Origin: Aeromicrobium stalagmiti
GTDB lineage: Bacteria; Actinomycetota; Actinomycetes; Propionibacteriales; Nocardioidaceae
Length of the DNA: 64,000 nucleotides
Assembly: GCF_013283745.1 (NCBI RefSeq)
Contig: NZ_JABSTZ010000001.1
Coordinates: forward strand, 824,406 to 888,405
Direction: 5' to 3'
The stretch's first letter is position 1. Every line of letters begins with the position of its first letter. The notes under the pieces are model-generated. The model searched no databases. It was given only the letters and a program-made list of their open reading frames with translations, and was not told where the DNA came from. The translations under genes were made by a program, and so were the position numbers. Of the stretch, positions 8,647-17,811 are shown in pieces.

Positions 8647-9243
8647 TCACGTCCGGAGCAGCGACTCCAGGCCGCGGCGCACCACCGTGGTCGCCGCGGT
8701 GACGTCGAGGCCGAGGTCGTCGCGCAGGGTCGTCCAGGTGGGCCAGCTCGTGGCGACGAACAACGACGAGAGGAGCAGCTCGCGATCGGCGCCGGCAGCG
8801 TCCAGCTCGGTGGCGAAGGTCGCCTCGAGGTCGTCGGTCGCGCGTCGGACGTGGGCGGCGCGGCTGGCCTGCAACGCCGGGGAGAACGGCTCACCGAGCG
8901 CCGCGGACCGTGCGGCCGGGGCGAGGTGCTCGAGCCGCGGAACTCGCTGCTGCAGGTGCTCGTCGATGCGACGGTCGAGCGGGAGCGCGGGGTCGACCTC
9001 CCGGTGCAGCGCGGCGTCGGCGTCGAGCCAGTGCGCCGTGGTCGCCACGAGCACGGCCTCGAGGTCCTTGAAGTTGAGCCAGAGGGTCCGCAGCGAGATG
9101 CCGGCCCGCTCGGCGATGAGCTTGCCGGTCGGCTTGAGCACGCCTGAGCGCAGCAAGTCGGCGTGCGCCGCCACGATCGCCTCGCGGGTGCGCTCGCCGC
9201 GCGCGATGCGACCGTCCGTGTTGTGCCTGCGGCCATCGTCCAT
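8647..9243 (-). CDS. TetR/AcrR-family transcriptional regulator
   Basis: 198 residues. The N-terminal helix-turn-helix region is RTREAIVAAHADLLRSGVLK followed by GKLIAERAGISLRTLWLNFK, typical of TetR. The C-terminal ligand domain is not diagnostic. ATG at 9243 is preferred because GAGAGGTGG stands 4 nt upstream; an upstream GTG at 9264 is possible. It is divergent from the transporter/acyl-CoA ligase operon starting at 9452, and paired CCAGRT half-sites lie between, so it is probably the local repressor responding to the transported or activated compound. Confidence 0.88.
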   Translation of the reverse strand: MDDGRRHNTDGRIARGERTREAIVAAHADLLRSGVLKPTGKLIAERAGISLRTLWLNFKDLEAVLVATTAHWLDADAALHREVDPALPLDRRIDEHLQQRVPRLEHLAPAARSAALGEPFSPALQASRAAHVRRATDDLEATFATELDAAGADRELLLSSLFVATSWPTWTTLRDDLGLDVTAATTVVRRGLESLLRT

Positions 9244-9267
9244 GGGTCCACCTCTCGTCCGCACCGT

Positions 9268-9343
9268 ATCCAGATCCGGGTCCAGGTGTTGACGTCGACC
9301 CGATCAACCTACACTCTGGGTGCATGAATCTGGAGACCTGGAT
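9268..9343. promoter_or_regulatory. Divergent promoter region with two paired CCAGRT half-site clusters
   Basis: ATCCAGAT (9268-9275) with TCCAGGT (9281-9287), and their inverted counterparts ATCTGGA (9328-9334) with ACCTGGAT (9336-9343), flank TTGACG (9289-9294) and TACACT (9310-9315). The hexamer spacing is 15 bp, shorter than ideal. The arrangement fits TetR-type operators around a promoter for the downstream operon. The regulator's actual site is inferred. Confidence 0.45.
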
Positions 9344-9451
9344 CACACCGGGGCGGAGTGCGGCCCATCTGGCTGCCCCTCGCAACGTCCATCGACATGT
9401 GACTCAGGTCACGCGTAGGCTCCCCGCCAGACCGATGGGGACGGGTGATCC

Positions 9452-10231
9452 ATGCTGCAGGTGAAGAATCTGGAAGTTGTCTACAACGACGTGATCCAGG
9501 TCCTCCGTGGCGTGAGTCTCGATGTCCCGCAGGGGTCCATCGTCGCGCTGCTCGGGGCCAACGGCGCCGGCAAGACGACCCTCCTGCGGGCGCTCACCGG
9601 GCTGCTCGACGTGCACGACGGCCGCGTCACCAAGGGCCAGGTGCTGCTCGACGACACCGCGATCCACACCTGGAACGCGCCGCGCATCGTCAACGCGGGC
9701 CTCGGCCAGGTGCTCGAGGGACGCCGCGTGTTCAGCGAGTTCACGGTGGAGGAGAACCTCCGCGTCGGTGGCCACACCCGCTCCAGCGGGCTCGCCGAGG
9801 GCATCGAGGAGGTCTACGAGCTCTTCCCGGTCCTGCGGGAGCGCCGCAAGCGCACCGCGGGCTACCTCTCCGGAGGCGAGCAGCAGATGCTCGCGATGGG
9901 TCGCGCGCTCGTGGCCGAGCCCACCTACCTCCTGCTCGACGAGCCCAGCCTCGGGCTCGCCCCCAAGATCGTCCAGCAGATCAAGGAGATCGTCGTCGAG
10001 ATCAACTCCCGCGGCACCACGGTGCTGCTCGTCGAGCAGAACGCGACCATGGCGCTCTCGATCGCCCAGCACGGCTACGTCATGGAGCACGGCAAGGTCG
10101 TGATGGACAAGCCCGCGGCCGAGCTGCTGCAGGACGACGACATCCGCGACTTCTACCTCGGTCGGGGCGAGCTGGCCACGTCGTACCGCGACGTCAAGCA
10201 CTACAAGCGCCGCAAGCGGTGGCTCTCATGA
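9452..10231 (+). CDS. LivF-type ABC transporter ATP-binding protein
   Basis: 259 residues. Walker A GANGAGKTT (about residue 37), signature LSGGEQQML and Walker B YLLLDEPSLGL place it in the branched-chain amino acid (HAAT) ATPase group, LivF branch. It energises import together with the LivG-, LivH- and LivM-like proteins that follow. It opens the operon; its stop overlaps the next start as ATGA. The C-terminal extension (GELATSYRDVKHYKRRKRWL) is basic. The substrate is probably not a plain amino acid because an acyl-CoA ligase lies inside the operon. Confidence 0.93.
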   Translation: MLQVKNLEVVYNDVIQVLRGVSLDVPQGSIVALLGANGAGKTTLLRALTGLLDVHDGRVTKGQVLLDDTAIHTWNAPRIVNAGLGQVLEGRRVFSEFTVEENLRVGGHTRSSGLAEGIEEVYELFPVLRERRKRTAGYLSGGEQQMLAMGRALVAEPTYLLLDEPSLGLAPKIVQQIKEIVVEINSRGTTVLLVEQNATMALSIAQHGYVMEHGKVVMDKPAAELLQDDDIRDFYLGRGELATSYRDVKHYKRRKRWLS

Positions 10232-11019
10232 GCACGCCGGTCGTCTCGGTCCAGGACGTCGAGCTCAACTTCGCCGGGGTCAAGGCCCTCAGCGGCGTCA
10301 GCTTCGACGTCCACGACAACGAGCTGTTCGCGATCATCGGCCCCAACGGCGCCGGCAAGACGTCGATCTTCAACGTGCTGTCGGGCGTCTACCGTCCGCA
10401 GGTCGGCAGCGTCACGTTCCTCGGCGACGACCTGCTGGGGCGCAAGCCGCACGTCATCGCCGGGCTCGGCATGGCCCGCACCTTCCAGAACATCGAGCTG
10501 TTCGAGAACCTCGACGTCGTCGACAACCTCATGCTCGGCCGCCACCACCACGTCGGCTACGGCTGGCCGTCGGCCGTCGCGTGGGTCGGCCGGGCCCGCC
10601 AGGCCGAGGTGCGCAACCGGCGCCGGGTCGAGGAGATCATCGACTTCCTCGAGATCGAGGCCTACCGGCGGATGCCGGCCGGTCTGCTGCCCTACGGCAT
10701 CCAGAAGCGCATCGAGCTGGGCCGGGCGCTCGCGATGGAGCCGCGCCTGCTGCTGCTCGACGAGCCGGTCGCCGGCATGAACGGCGAGGAGACCGAGGAC
10801 ATGGCGCGGTTCATCCTCGACATCCGCAGCGAGCTGGGCATCCCGATGATCCTCGTCGAGCACGACATGGGCCTGGTCATGGACCTGGCCGACCGGGTCA
10901 TGGCGATGGACTTCGGACGGCCCGTCGCCACCGGCCTCCCGGCCGAGGTGCAGGCCGACCCCGAGGTCATCCGGGCCTATCTCGGCACGCCCGACGTCGA
11001 CCTGGAGGAGGGCGCATGA
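10228..11019 (+). CDS. LivG-type ABC transporter ATP-binding protein
   Basis: 263 residues. Walker A is GPNGAGKTS, the LivG-typical signature LPYGIQKRIELGRAL replaces LSGGQ, and Walker B is LLLLDEPVAGMN. The C-terminus carries the conserved FGRPVATGLPAEVQADPEVI segment. ATG at 10228 overlaps the stop of the upstream gene by the ATGA arrangement, and its own stop overlaps the ligase start the same way, implying translational coupling. Confidence 0.93.
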   Translation: MSTPVVSVQDVELNFAGVKALSGVSFDVHDNELFAIIGPNGAGKTSIFNVLSGVYRPQVGSVTFLGDDLLGRKPHVIAGLGMARTFQNIELFENLDVVDNLMLGRHHHVGYGWPSAVAWVGRARQAEVRNRRRVEEIIDFLEIEAYRRMPAGLLPYGIQKRIELGRALAMEPRLLLLDEPVAGMNGEETEDMARFILDIRSELGIPMILVEHDMGLVMDLADRVMAMDFGRPVATGLPAEVQADPEVIRAYLGTPDVDLEEGA

Positions 11020-12854
11020 CCGCACAGACCTCGCTGCCCCAGCGGATCCGCGCGCGGGCGACGTCCACGCCGGGCGGCATCGCGATGCGCGAGAAGAACC
11101 TCGGGCTCTGGGAGCCCGTCACCTGGGCCGACTACTGGGACGCCGCGTCGCTCGTGGGCCACGCCCTGCTGTCGCTCGGCGTCGAGCCCGGCGACCGCGT
11201 CGCCGTGCACAGCGAGAACCGCCGCGAGTGGCTGTTCTGCGACATCGGCATCACCGCGGCCCGGGCGGCGACCGTCGGGCTCTACCCGACCAACCCCGCC
11301 CCCGAGGTGCGGCACGTGCTGGCCGACTCCGGGTCGCGCCTGCTCGTCGTCGAGGACCAGGAGCAGCTCGACAAGGCGCTGGAGGTCTCGGCCGAGCTGC
11401 CCGCCCTGGAGCACCTGGTCTATCTCGAGCCGCGCGGCATCGTCGGCCGCTACGACGACCCGCGGCTGATGTCGTGGGAGGCCTTCCTCGCCCTCGGCGC
11501 CGAGCACCGCGCAGCCCATCCGGGCGCGCTCGAGGCCCGGACCGACGCGGTGCGCAGCGACGACCTCGCGACGCTCGTCTACACGTCCGGCACCACCGGG
11601 CCCCCGAAGGGCGCGATGCTGACGATGGGCAACATCGAGTTCGTCCTGCAGACGCTCGAGGACGACGGTGCCTTCATCGACCCGCCGGCCGGCGAGAAGG
11701 ACCAGGTCGTCTCGTACCTGCCGCTGTGCCACGTCGCCGAGCGGGTCTTCACGACCTGGTACAACGCCGGGCTCGGCACGCAGGTCAACTTCGCGGAGTC
11801 GATCGACACCGTCCAGCAGAACCTGCGCGAGGTGCAGCCGACGCTGCTGTTCGGCGTCCCCCGCATCTGGGAGAAGCTCGTCGCCGGCGTGCAGATCCGG
11901 ATGTCCGGGGCGTCGCGGCTCAAGCGGGCCAACTTCGCGGTCTGGATGAAGGTCTCGCGCTGGATCGGCCGCACGCTCGTCGCGCGGCAGGGGCGACACA
12001 CCGCCGCGACCCGCATCGCTTACGCGGTCGGCTGGGTCATGCTCTACCGCCCCCTGCGCGAACGACTCGGCCTGTCGAAGGTCAGGTATGCCGCGTCGGG
12101 CGCCGCACCCATCTCGCCCGAGGTGCTCGAGTTCTTCATGGGGATCGGGCTGCCGATGTACGAGGTCTACGGCATGACCGAGAACAGCGCGATCGCCACC
12201 GCCAACGTCAAGGGACGCGTGCGGGTGGGCACCGTCGGCGAGGTGCAGCCGGGCACCGAGCTGCGCATCGACGAGACCGGCGAGATCCTCACGCGTCACG
12301 CCGGCACGTTCGCCGGCTACTGGAACAACCCCGAGGCGACCGCCGCCGCGATCGACGCGGACGGCTGGCTGCACACCGGCGACGTCGGCGAGTGGGTCGA
12401 CGGCACGCACGTCAAGATCACCGACCGGCTGAAGGACATCATCATCACCGCAGGCGGCAAGAACATCTCTCCCAGCGAGATCGAGAACAGCCTCAAGGCG
12501 TCGCCCTACATCAAGGAGGCCATCGTCATCGGTGACCGGCGCAAGTACCTCACCGCCCTGATCGGCATCGAGCTCGACACCGTCGGCAGCTGGGCCCAGA
12601 AGCGGCGGCTGTCGTTCACGACCTATCGCGACCTGACCACCAAGCCCGAGGTCGTCGAGCTCGTGCAGGGCATCGTCGACGCGGCCAACGCCCAGCTCGC
12701 CGCGGTCGAGACGATCAAGGCGTTCCGGCTGCTGCCCAAGGAGCTCGACCACGAGCAGGGAGAGCTGACCGCGACCCAGAAGGTCAAGCGATCGGCCATC
12801 ACCGCACAGTTCGCGGACGACATCGAGGGCATGTACGCCGGGGCGGCCTCATGA
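11016..12854 (+). CDS. AMP-dependent long-chain acyl-CoA synthetase (FadD15-like)
   Basis: 612 residues, class I adenylate-forming enzyme that makes an acyl-AMP and then an acyl-CoA from a carboxylic acid. The P-loop is VYTSGTTGPPKGAM (about residue 190), followed by YGMTENSAIAT, GWLHTGDVGEW, DRLKDIIITAGGKN and a C-terminal TATQKVKR with the probable catalytic lysine. Its length and motifs match the long-chain/FadD15 group rather than short-chain enzymes. It lies between the ATPase and permease genes of an ABC importer with overlapping starts on both sides. This suggests that the imported substrate is a carboxylic acid trapped as its CoA ester. Confidence 0.9.
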   Translation: MTAQTSLPQRIRARATSTPGGIAMREKNLGLWEPVTWADYWDAASLVGHALLSLGVEPGDRVAVHSENRREWLFCDIGITAARAATVGLYPTNPAPEVRHVLADSGSRLLVVEDQEQLDKALEVSAELPALEHLVYLEPRGIVGRYDDPRLMSWEAFLALGAEHRAAHPGALEARTDAVRSDDLATLVYTSGTTGPPKGAMLTMGNIEFVLQTLEDDGAFIDPPAGEKDQVVSYLPLCHVAERVFTTWYNAGLGTQVNFAESIDTVQQNLREVQPTLLFGVPRIWEKLVAGVQIRMSGASRLKRANFAVWMKVSRWIGRTLVARQGRHTAATRIAYAVGWVMLYRPLRERLGLSKVRYAASGAAPISPEVLEFFMGIGLPMYEVYGMTENSAIATANVKGRVRVGTVGEVQPGTELRIDETGEILTRHAGTFAGYWNNPEATAAAIDADGWLHTGDVGEWVDGTHVKITDRLKDIIITAGGKNISPSEIENSLKASPYIKEAIVIGDRRKYLTALIGIELDTVGSWAQKRRLSFTTYRDLTTKPEVVELVQGIVDAANAQLAAVETIKAFRLLPKELDHEQGELTATQKVKRSAITAQFADDIEGMYAGAAS

Positions 12855-13747
12855 CCGACTTCCTGCAGGCGATCGTCAACGGGTTCAGCCAGGGCTCGAT
12901 CTATGCACTGCTCGCCCTCGGCTACGTCATGATCTACAAGGCGACCCGGGTGATCTCGTTCGCCCAGCCCGCCCTGATGATCGTGGGCGGCCTCTTCTCC
13001 TACCACTTCACCAGCGAGCTGGGCCTGCCCTTCTGGGTCGGGATGGCGCTGGGCATCGTGTGCGGAGCCGTCGTCGGCATGATCGTCGAGCGCCTCGCGC
13101 TGCGGCCCATGCTCGGCAAGCCGGTCTTCACCCTCGCGATCATCACGATCGGCGTCGACATCGTGCTGCGCATCATCTCCAACCGCTACATCGGCGTGCA
13201 GTCGCGCATCATCGACTACCCCAACGGCAGCGACCGGGTCAGCGTCGGCGGCGTCTCGATCTCGCAGCAGCGGATCGGGCTCATCGCCGTCACCACGGTC
13301 GCCGTCATCGCCCTCGCGCTCTTCTTCCGCTACTCGCGCACCGGGCTCGCGATGCGGGCGACGGCGCTCGACCAGGAGACCGCGCTCGCCCAGGGCATCC
13401 GGGTCGGCGCGGTGTTCGCGCTGGCGTGGGCCATCGCCGGTGGGCTCGCGGCCATCGCCGGGACGTTCGTCGCCGCCGGCAACGCGGGCATCGAGCAGAC
13501 CAGCTGGATCATCGCGCTCAAGGCGCTGCCCGCCATCATCATCGGCGGTCTCGACTCGGTGCAGGGCGCCGTCATCGGCGGGCTCGCCGTCGGCATCGTC
13601 GAGGCACTGACCGCCACGTTCCAGCCCGACGTCGCCCCGTGGCTCGGTGCCAACTTCTCCCTCGTCGCCCCGTACGCGCTGATGTTCGTGGTGCTGCTGG
13701 TCAGACCCTATGGACTCTTCGGCACCAAGGAGGTGGAGAGGGTATGA
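12851..13747 (+). CDS. LivH-type ABC transporter permease
   Basis: 298 residues with about eight hydrophobic segments. The N-terminus LQAIVNGFSQGSIYALLALG and the EXXA-type loop ALDQETALAQGI are typical of LivH. It forms the membrane channel with the LivM-like protein downstream. Start and stop both overlap neighbours by ATGA. Confidence 0.93.
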   Translation: MTDFLQAIVNGFSQGSIYALLALGYVMIYKATRVISFAQPALMIVGGLFSYHFTSELGLPFWVGMALGIVCGAVVGMIVERLALRPMLGKPVFTLAIITIGVDIVLRIISNRYIGVQSRIIDYPNGSDRVSVGGVSISQQRIGLIAVTTVAVIALALFFRYSRTGLAMRATALDQETALAQGIRVGAVFALAWAIAGGLAAIAGTFVAAGNAGIEQTSWIIALKALPAIIIGGLDSVQGAVIGGLAVGIVEALTATFQPDVAPWLGANFSLVAPYALMFVVLLVRPYGLFGTKEVERV

Positions 13748-14871
13748 CCTCCCGACTCCGCGGACGGCCTCTCGTCCGCACCAGCTATGCGCAGGACATG
13801 GCGCTGCTCAACACGCCGGCCAAGCGCCGCTCGACGATCGCGCTGATCGTCGTGTCGTTCCTGATCCCGTTCATGGTCACCGACGACCTGCTGCTCGTGC
13901 TGACGCTCGGCATGATCTCGGCCGTCGGCGCGATCGGCCTCAACCTGGTCACCGGCTATGCCGGGCAGGTCTCGCTCGGTCACGCCTTCTTCATAGGTCT
14001 CGGTGCCTACACCGGAGCCGTGCTCGGCGGCGACACCGACGCCGCCGTCACGGGCTACGGCCTGCCGATCTACGTGTGGCTGCCGGCAGCAGGCGTCGTC
14101 GCGGCGGTCGCCGGCCTGCTGGTCGGCCCGATCGCGGTGCGGCTGCGCGGGCTCTACCTCGCGATCGTCACGCTGGGCCTGGTCTTCCTGGGCGACCACA
14201 TCTTCCGGGAGGCCCGCACCCTGACCGGTGGGCCCGGCGTCGGCCGCCGGGGCCCCGACCTGGTCATCTTCGGCATCGACATGGGCGAGAGCGGCGTCGT
14301 GCTCGGCCTCGACCTCGCGCGGGAGCAGCGACAGTTCCTCATGGCGCTGGTGTTCCTCATCATCTTCGCCGTCCTGGGACGCAACATCGCCCGGTCCGGC
14401 GTGGGTCGCGCCTTCTCGGCGATCCGCGATCGTGACGTCGCGGCGGCGGTGATCGGCGTCGACCTCACGAAGTACAAGGTCATGGCGTTCGCGATGTCGT
14501 CGTTCTTCGCCGGCGTCACCGGCGCCCTCTACTACGCCGTCGTCGGCGTCTTCGAGCCGAGCGCGTTCGGGCTGCTGCTGAGCGTGCAGTACCTCGCGAT
14601 GATCCTGATCGGCGGCGTCGCGACGATCTCCGGGGCGATCATGGGCGCGATCTTCATCAGCTCGCTCGGACGCATCTCCGGCGAGATCGCCCACGTGCTG
14701 CCGTTCATCAGCGAGTCGTCCGGCTCAGGTGGCCTGCTCTCGGTGTTCCAGCTCGAGGCCATCCTCTACGGCGTCCTGATCATCGTCTTCCTGATCTTCG
14801 AGCCACGGGGCCTGTTCGGCATCTGGACCCGCGTCCGCAACTACTGGAAGGGGTGGCCCTTCTCCTATTGA
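13744..14871 (+). CDS. LivM-type ABC transporter permease
   Basis: 375 residues. The segment GLNLVTGYAGQVSLGHAFFI is the LivM hallmark, and the cytoplasmic coupling loop reads RSGVGRAFSAIRDRDVAAAV. About ten hydrophobic segments are visible. It is the last of the translationally overlapping genes; the solute-binding protein follows after 70 bp with its own ribosome binding site. Confidence 0.93.
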   Translation: MTSRLRGRPLVRTSYAQDMALLNTPAKRRSTIALIVVSFLIPFMVTDDLLLVLTLGMISAVGAIGLNLVTGYAGQVSLGHAFFIGLGAYTGAVLGGDTDAAVTGYGLPIYVWLPAAGVVAAVAGLLVGPIAVRLRGLYLAIVTLGLVFLGDHIFREARTLTGGPGVGRRGPDLVIFGIDMGESGVVLGLDLAREQRQFLMALVFLIIFAVLGRNIARSGVGRAFSAIRDRDVAAAVIGVDLTKYKVMAFAMSSFFAGVTGALYYAVVGVFEPSAFGLLLSVQYLAMILIGGVATISGAIMGAIFISSLGRISGEIAHVLPFISESSGSGGLLSVFQLEAILYGVLIIVFLIFEPRGLFGIWTRVRNYWKGWPFSY

Positions 14872-14940
14872 CCCTGTCCTGACGTCCGCCGCTCCTGCGG
14901 CACAGCACCCGCACCCCGACTCACCGAAGGAACTGATCAG

Positions 14941-16230
14941 ATGAAGCTCCACCCCCACGCCGTACGCGCGTCCGTCGTGATCGCCGCGACCGCGCTCGTG
15001 CTCAGCGGCTGCCGCAGCAGCAGCGACTCGGGCTCCGGGTCCAGCCCCGGCATCAGTGACGAGCCGTGTCCGCAGGCCGTCAACAAGGACAACGGGTGCA
15101 TCTCGCTCGGCGTCATCTCCGACCTCACCAAGGGACCGTTCGCCCCGCTCGCCGTGCCGATCACCGACGCGCAGAAGGCGTTCTGGAAGAAGGTCAACGA
15201 GGACGGCGGCGTCGGCGGCTACGACATCGACGTCACGTCCAACATCGCGGACGCGGAGTACAACCCGGAGATCCACAACCGCAAGTACCAGGAGATGAGA
15301 AAGGACATCCTCGCCCTCGGGCAGACGCTCGGGTCGTCGCAGACCCTCGCGATCCTCGAGGACATGAAGTCCGACGACGTCATCGGCCTGCCGGCCTCGT
15401 GGAACTCGGCGTGGGAGTTCGAGGACCAGATCCTGGAGAGCGGCGCCAACTACTGCTTCGAGGCCATGAACGGCGTCGACTGGGCCGTGGCCAAGCGCGG
15501 CGTGAAGGGCACGGTCGTCGCGGTCGGCTACCCGGGCGACTACGGAGGCGACGCCGCCGCTGGCGTGGAGGCAGCGGCGAAGGCCAACAACCTGAAGTTC
15601 GAGAAGATCGAGACTCCTGCCGGTCAGGACAACCAGGCCGGGGCGATCGCCGCGATCCTCAAGCAGAAGCCGGCCCTCGTCGTCGTGACGACCGGTCCGG
15701 CCGAGATGGCCACGATCGTCGGTGGCGCCGCCTCGCAGGGATTCACCGGCACCTTCGTCGGCTCGAGCCCGACGTGGAACCCGGCCCTGCTGAAGTCGCC
15801 GGCCGCTCCGGCCCTGGAGAAGCTGTACTTCCAGGCCGGACCGTGGGGACCGTTCGGCACCGACACGCCGGGACACCAGGCCATGCGCGACGCGCTCGGC
15901 GACGTGACGCCCAACGACGGCTACACCGCCGGCTGGGTGTGGAGCTACCCGCTGCTCGCGGCGCTCAAGAAGGCCGACGCGGACGGCGGCATCACCCGTG
16001 AGAGCCTCGTCGCCGCGGCCAAGGAGCTGACCGAGGTCGACTACGAGGACATGCTCCCGGCCGAGGCCGGCGCCACGAAGGGCGAGCCGTCGGAGGTGGC
16101 GTTCAGGTCGAGCGTCATCAGCAAGGTCGACAAGACCGCCCCGACCGGCGTCGCGATCGAGCAGGAGCTGACCACCGGGCCGACCGCTGAGGCGTACGAC
16201 TTCAGCAAGCCCTGCTTCAGCCTGCAGTAG
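14941..16230 (+). CDS. Extracellular solute-binding lipoprotein of LivJ/Peripla_BP_6 type
   Basis: 429 residues. A signal peptide ends in the lipobox LVLSGC (Cys about residue 24), so it should be a lipid-anchored surface receptor. The mature part begins with ISLGVISDLTKGPFAPLAVP, the usual type I binding fold opening. GAAGGA lies upstream of the ATG. It completes the HAAT transporter encoded from 9452. A terminator hairpin follows. The ligand cannot be read from the sequence. Confidence 0.9.
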   Translation: MKLHPHAVRASVVIAATALVLSGCRSSSDSGSGSSPGISDEPCPQAVNKDNGCISLGVISDLTKGPFAPLAVPITDAQKAFWKKVNEDGGVGGYDIDVTSNIADAEYNPEIHNRKYQEMRKDILALGQTLGSSQTLAILEDMKSDDVIGLPASWNSAWEFEDQILESGANYCFEAMNGVDWAVAKRGVKGTVVAVGYPGDYGGDAAAGVEAAAKANNLKFEKIETPAGQDNQAGAIAAILKQKPALVVVTTGPAEMATIVGGAASQGFTGTFVGSSPTWNPALLKSPAAPALEKLYFQAGPWGPFGTDTPGHQAMRDALGDVTPNDGYTAGWVWSYPLLAALKKADADGGITRESLVAAAKELTEVDYEDMLPAEAGATKGEPSEVAFRSSVISKVDKTAPTGVAIEQELTTGPTAEAYDFSKPCFSLQ

Positions 16231-16248
16231 CCACTGCCGGACCACTCG

Positions 16249-16287
16249 CGAGAGGGTTGTCGTCCCCGAGGGGCGGCAACCCTCTCG
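16249..16287. terminator. Bidirectional terminator after solute-binding protein
   Basis: CGAGAGGGTTG (16249-16259) pairs with CAACCCTCTCG (16277-16287), and the loop contains an inner CCCC-GAGGGG pairing. It separates the transporter operon from the convergent pcnA gene. Confidence 0.85.
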
Positions 16288-16310
16288 TCATGTGCGGAGG
16301 CGGTGGCCGG

Positions 16311-17744
16311 TCAGTCGCGGGCGGCCCAGAAGGCCCGCAGCGCCTCGGTCGCGTCGGCCTCGCTGAGCGGGCCGCGGTCCATCCGCAGGTCGAGCAGGAA
16401 GCGATAAGCCTCGCCGACCTCGGGCCCAGGCCCGATGCCCAGGATCGCCATGATCTGTCCGCCGTCGAGGTCGGGCCGGATCGAGCCGAGCTCCTCCTGC
16501 TCGGCCAGCACCGCGATCCGCTCCTCGAGCTCGTCGTAGGTGCGCTGCAGGCGCAGGGCCTTCTTCTGGTTGCGCGTCGTGCAGTCGGCCCGGGTGAGGA
16601 TGTGCAGCCGCTCGAGCTGGTCGCCCGCGTCGCGGACGTAGCGGCGGACGGCCGAGTCGGTCCACTCGCCCGACCCGTAGCCGTGGAACCTCAGGTGCAG
16701 CTCGACGAGCAGCGCCACCTTGTCGATCAGGTCGTTGCTGTAGCGAAGGGCCCGCATGCGTTTGCGGACGAGCTTGGCCCCCACGACGTCGTGGTGGTGG
16801 AACGTGACCGTGCCACCGTCCTGGAAGCGCCGGGTCTTGGGCTTGCCGATGTCGTGCAGCAGCGCGGCCAGGCGGATCGTCAGGTCGGGCGCCTGGTCGA
16901 GACGTCCCTCCAGCGCGACGGCCTGCTCCAGGACGATCAGCGAGTGCTCGTAGACGTCCTTGTGCCGGTGGTGCTCGTCGCGCTCGAGGATCAGCGCCGG
17001 GAGCTCGGGCAGCATCTGCGCGGCGAGACCGGTGCCGACGAGCAGGCGCAGGCCCGCGACCGGGTGGGGGCTGGTGATGAGCTTGTTGAGCTCGTCACGG
17101 ACGCGCTCGGCCGAGACGATCTCGAGACGGCCGGCCATCGCCGTCATCGCGGCCTCGACGTCGGGCGAGGCGGTGAAGCCGAGCTGCGCGACGAAGCGCG
17201 CCGCACGCATCATGCGCAGGGGGTCGTCGCTGAACGACTGCTCGGGCGTGACCGGTGTGCGCACGAGCCGCTTCTCGATGTCGTCGAGTCCGCCGAAGAG
17301 GTCGACGAACTCGAGCGAGGGCAGCCGGATCGCCATCGCGTTGACCGCGAAGTCGCGGCGCGCGAGGTCACCGTCGAGGGTGTCGCCGAACATCACCTCG
17401 GGCTTGCGCGAACCCGCGTCGTACTCGTCGCTGCGGTAGGTCGTGATCTCGAGCTGGTGATCGCCCTTGCGGACGCCGATCGTGCCGAACTCACGGCCGA
17501 TGTCCCACACGGCGTCGGCCCACGAGGCGACGATCGACTCGATCTGGGCGGGACGCGCGGACGTCGTGAAGTCCCAGTCGTTGCCGGGCCGCCCGAGCAC
17601 GGCGTCACGCACCGGTCCGCCGACGATCGCGAGCTCGTGGCCGGCAGCCTCGAACAGCACGCCGAGCTCGGCCAGGAACGGGTGAGCGGCAATCGAGGCG
17701 TCGATCCTGGCCCGACGGTCAGGGGTCAGCGGGGACGTGGGCAC
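16311..17744 (-). CDS. pcnA: CCA tRNA nucleotidyltransferase with HD domain
   Basis: About 477 residues. The class II nucleotidyltransferase head has VGGPVRDAVLG followed by the metal-binding DWDFTT, then RRDFAVNAMA. A C-terminal HD phosphohydrolase domain has HRHKDVYEHS and LLHDIGKPKT. It adds or repairs the CCA tail of tRNAs, and tRNA-Ile here lacks an encoded CCA. GTG at 17744 follows TAGAGT by 8 nt, suggesting a leaderless start. ATG at 17780 is in frame but has no spaced binding site and would overlap the promoter. It is divergent from DUF6049, the Rv3907c arrangement, but the mutT4-type gene found there in mycobacteria is absent. Confidence 0.93.
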   Translation of the reverse strand: MPTSPLTPDRRARIDASIAAHPFLAELGVLFEAAGHELAIVGGPVRDAVLGRPGNDWDFTTSARPAQIESIVASWADAVWDIGREFGTIGVRKGDHQLEITTYRSDEYDAGSRKPEVMFGDTLDGDLARRDFAVNAMAIRLPSLEFVDLFGGLDDIEKRLVRTPVTPEQSFSDDPLRMMRAARFVAQLGFTASPDVEAAMTAMAGRLEIVSAERVRDELNKLITSPHPVAGLRLLVGTGLAAQMLPELPALILERDEHHRHKDVYEHSLIVLEQAVALEGRLDQAPDLTIRLAALLHDIGKPKTRRFQDGGTVTFHHHDVVGAKLVRKRMRALRYSNDLIDKVALLVELHLRFHGYGSGEWTDSAVRRYVRDAGDQLERLHILTRADCTTRNQKKALRLQRTYDELEERIAVLAEQEELGSIRPDLDGGQIMAILGIGPGPEVGEAYRFLLDLRMDRGPLSEADATEALRAFWAARD

Positions 17745-17811
17745 GGGGACATACTCTATCGGCCGCACTGGCGTCCCCATGCCCTGCGGGACGGACGTCT
17801 AGCATGTTCGG

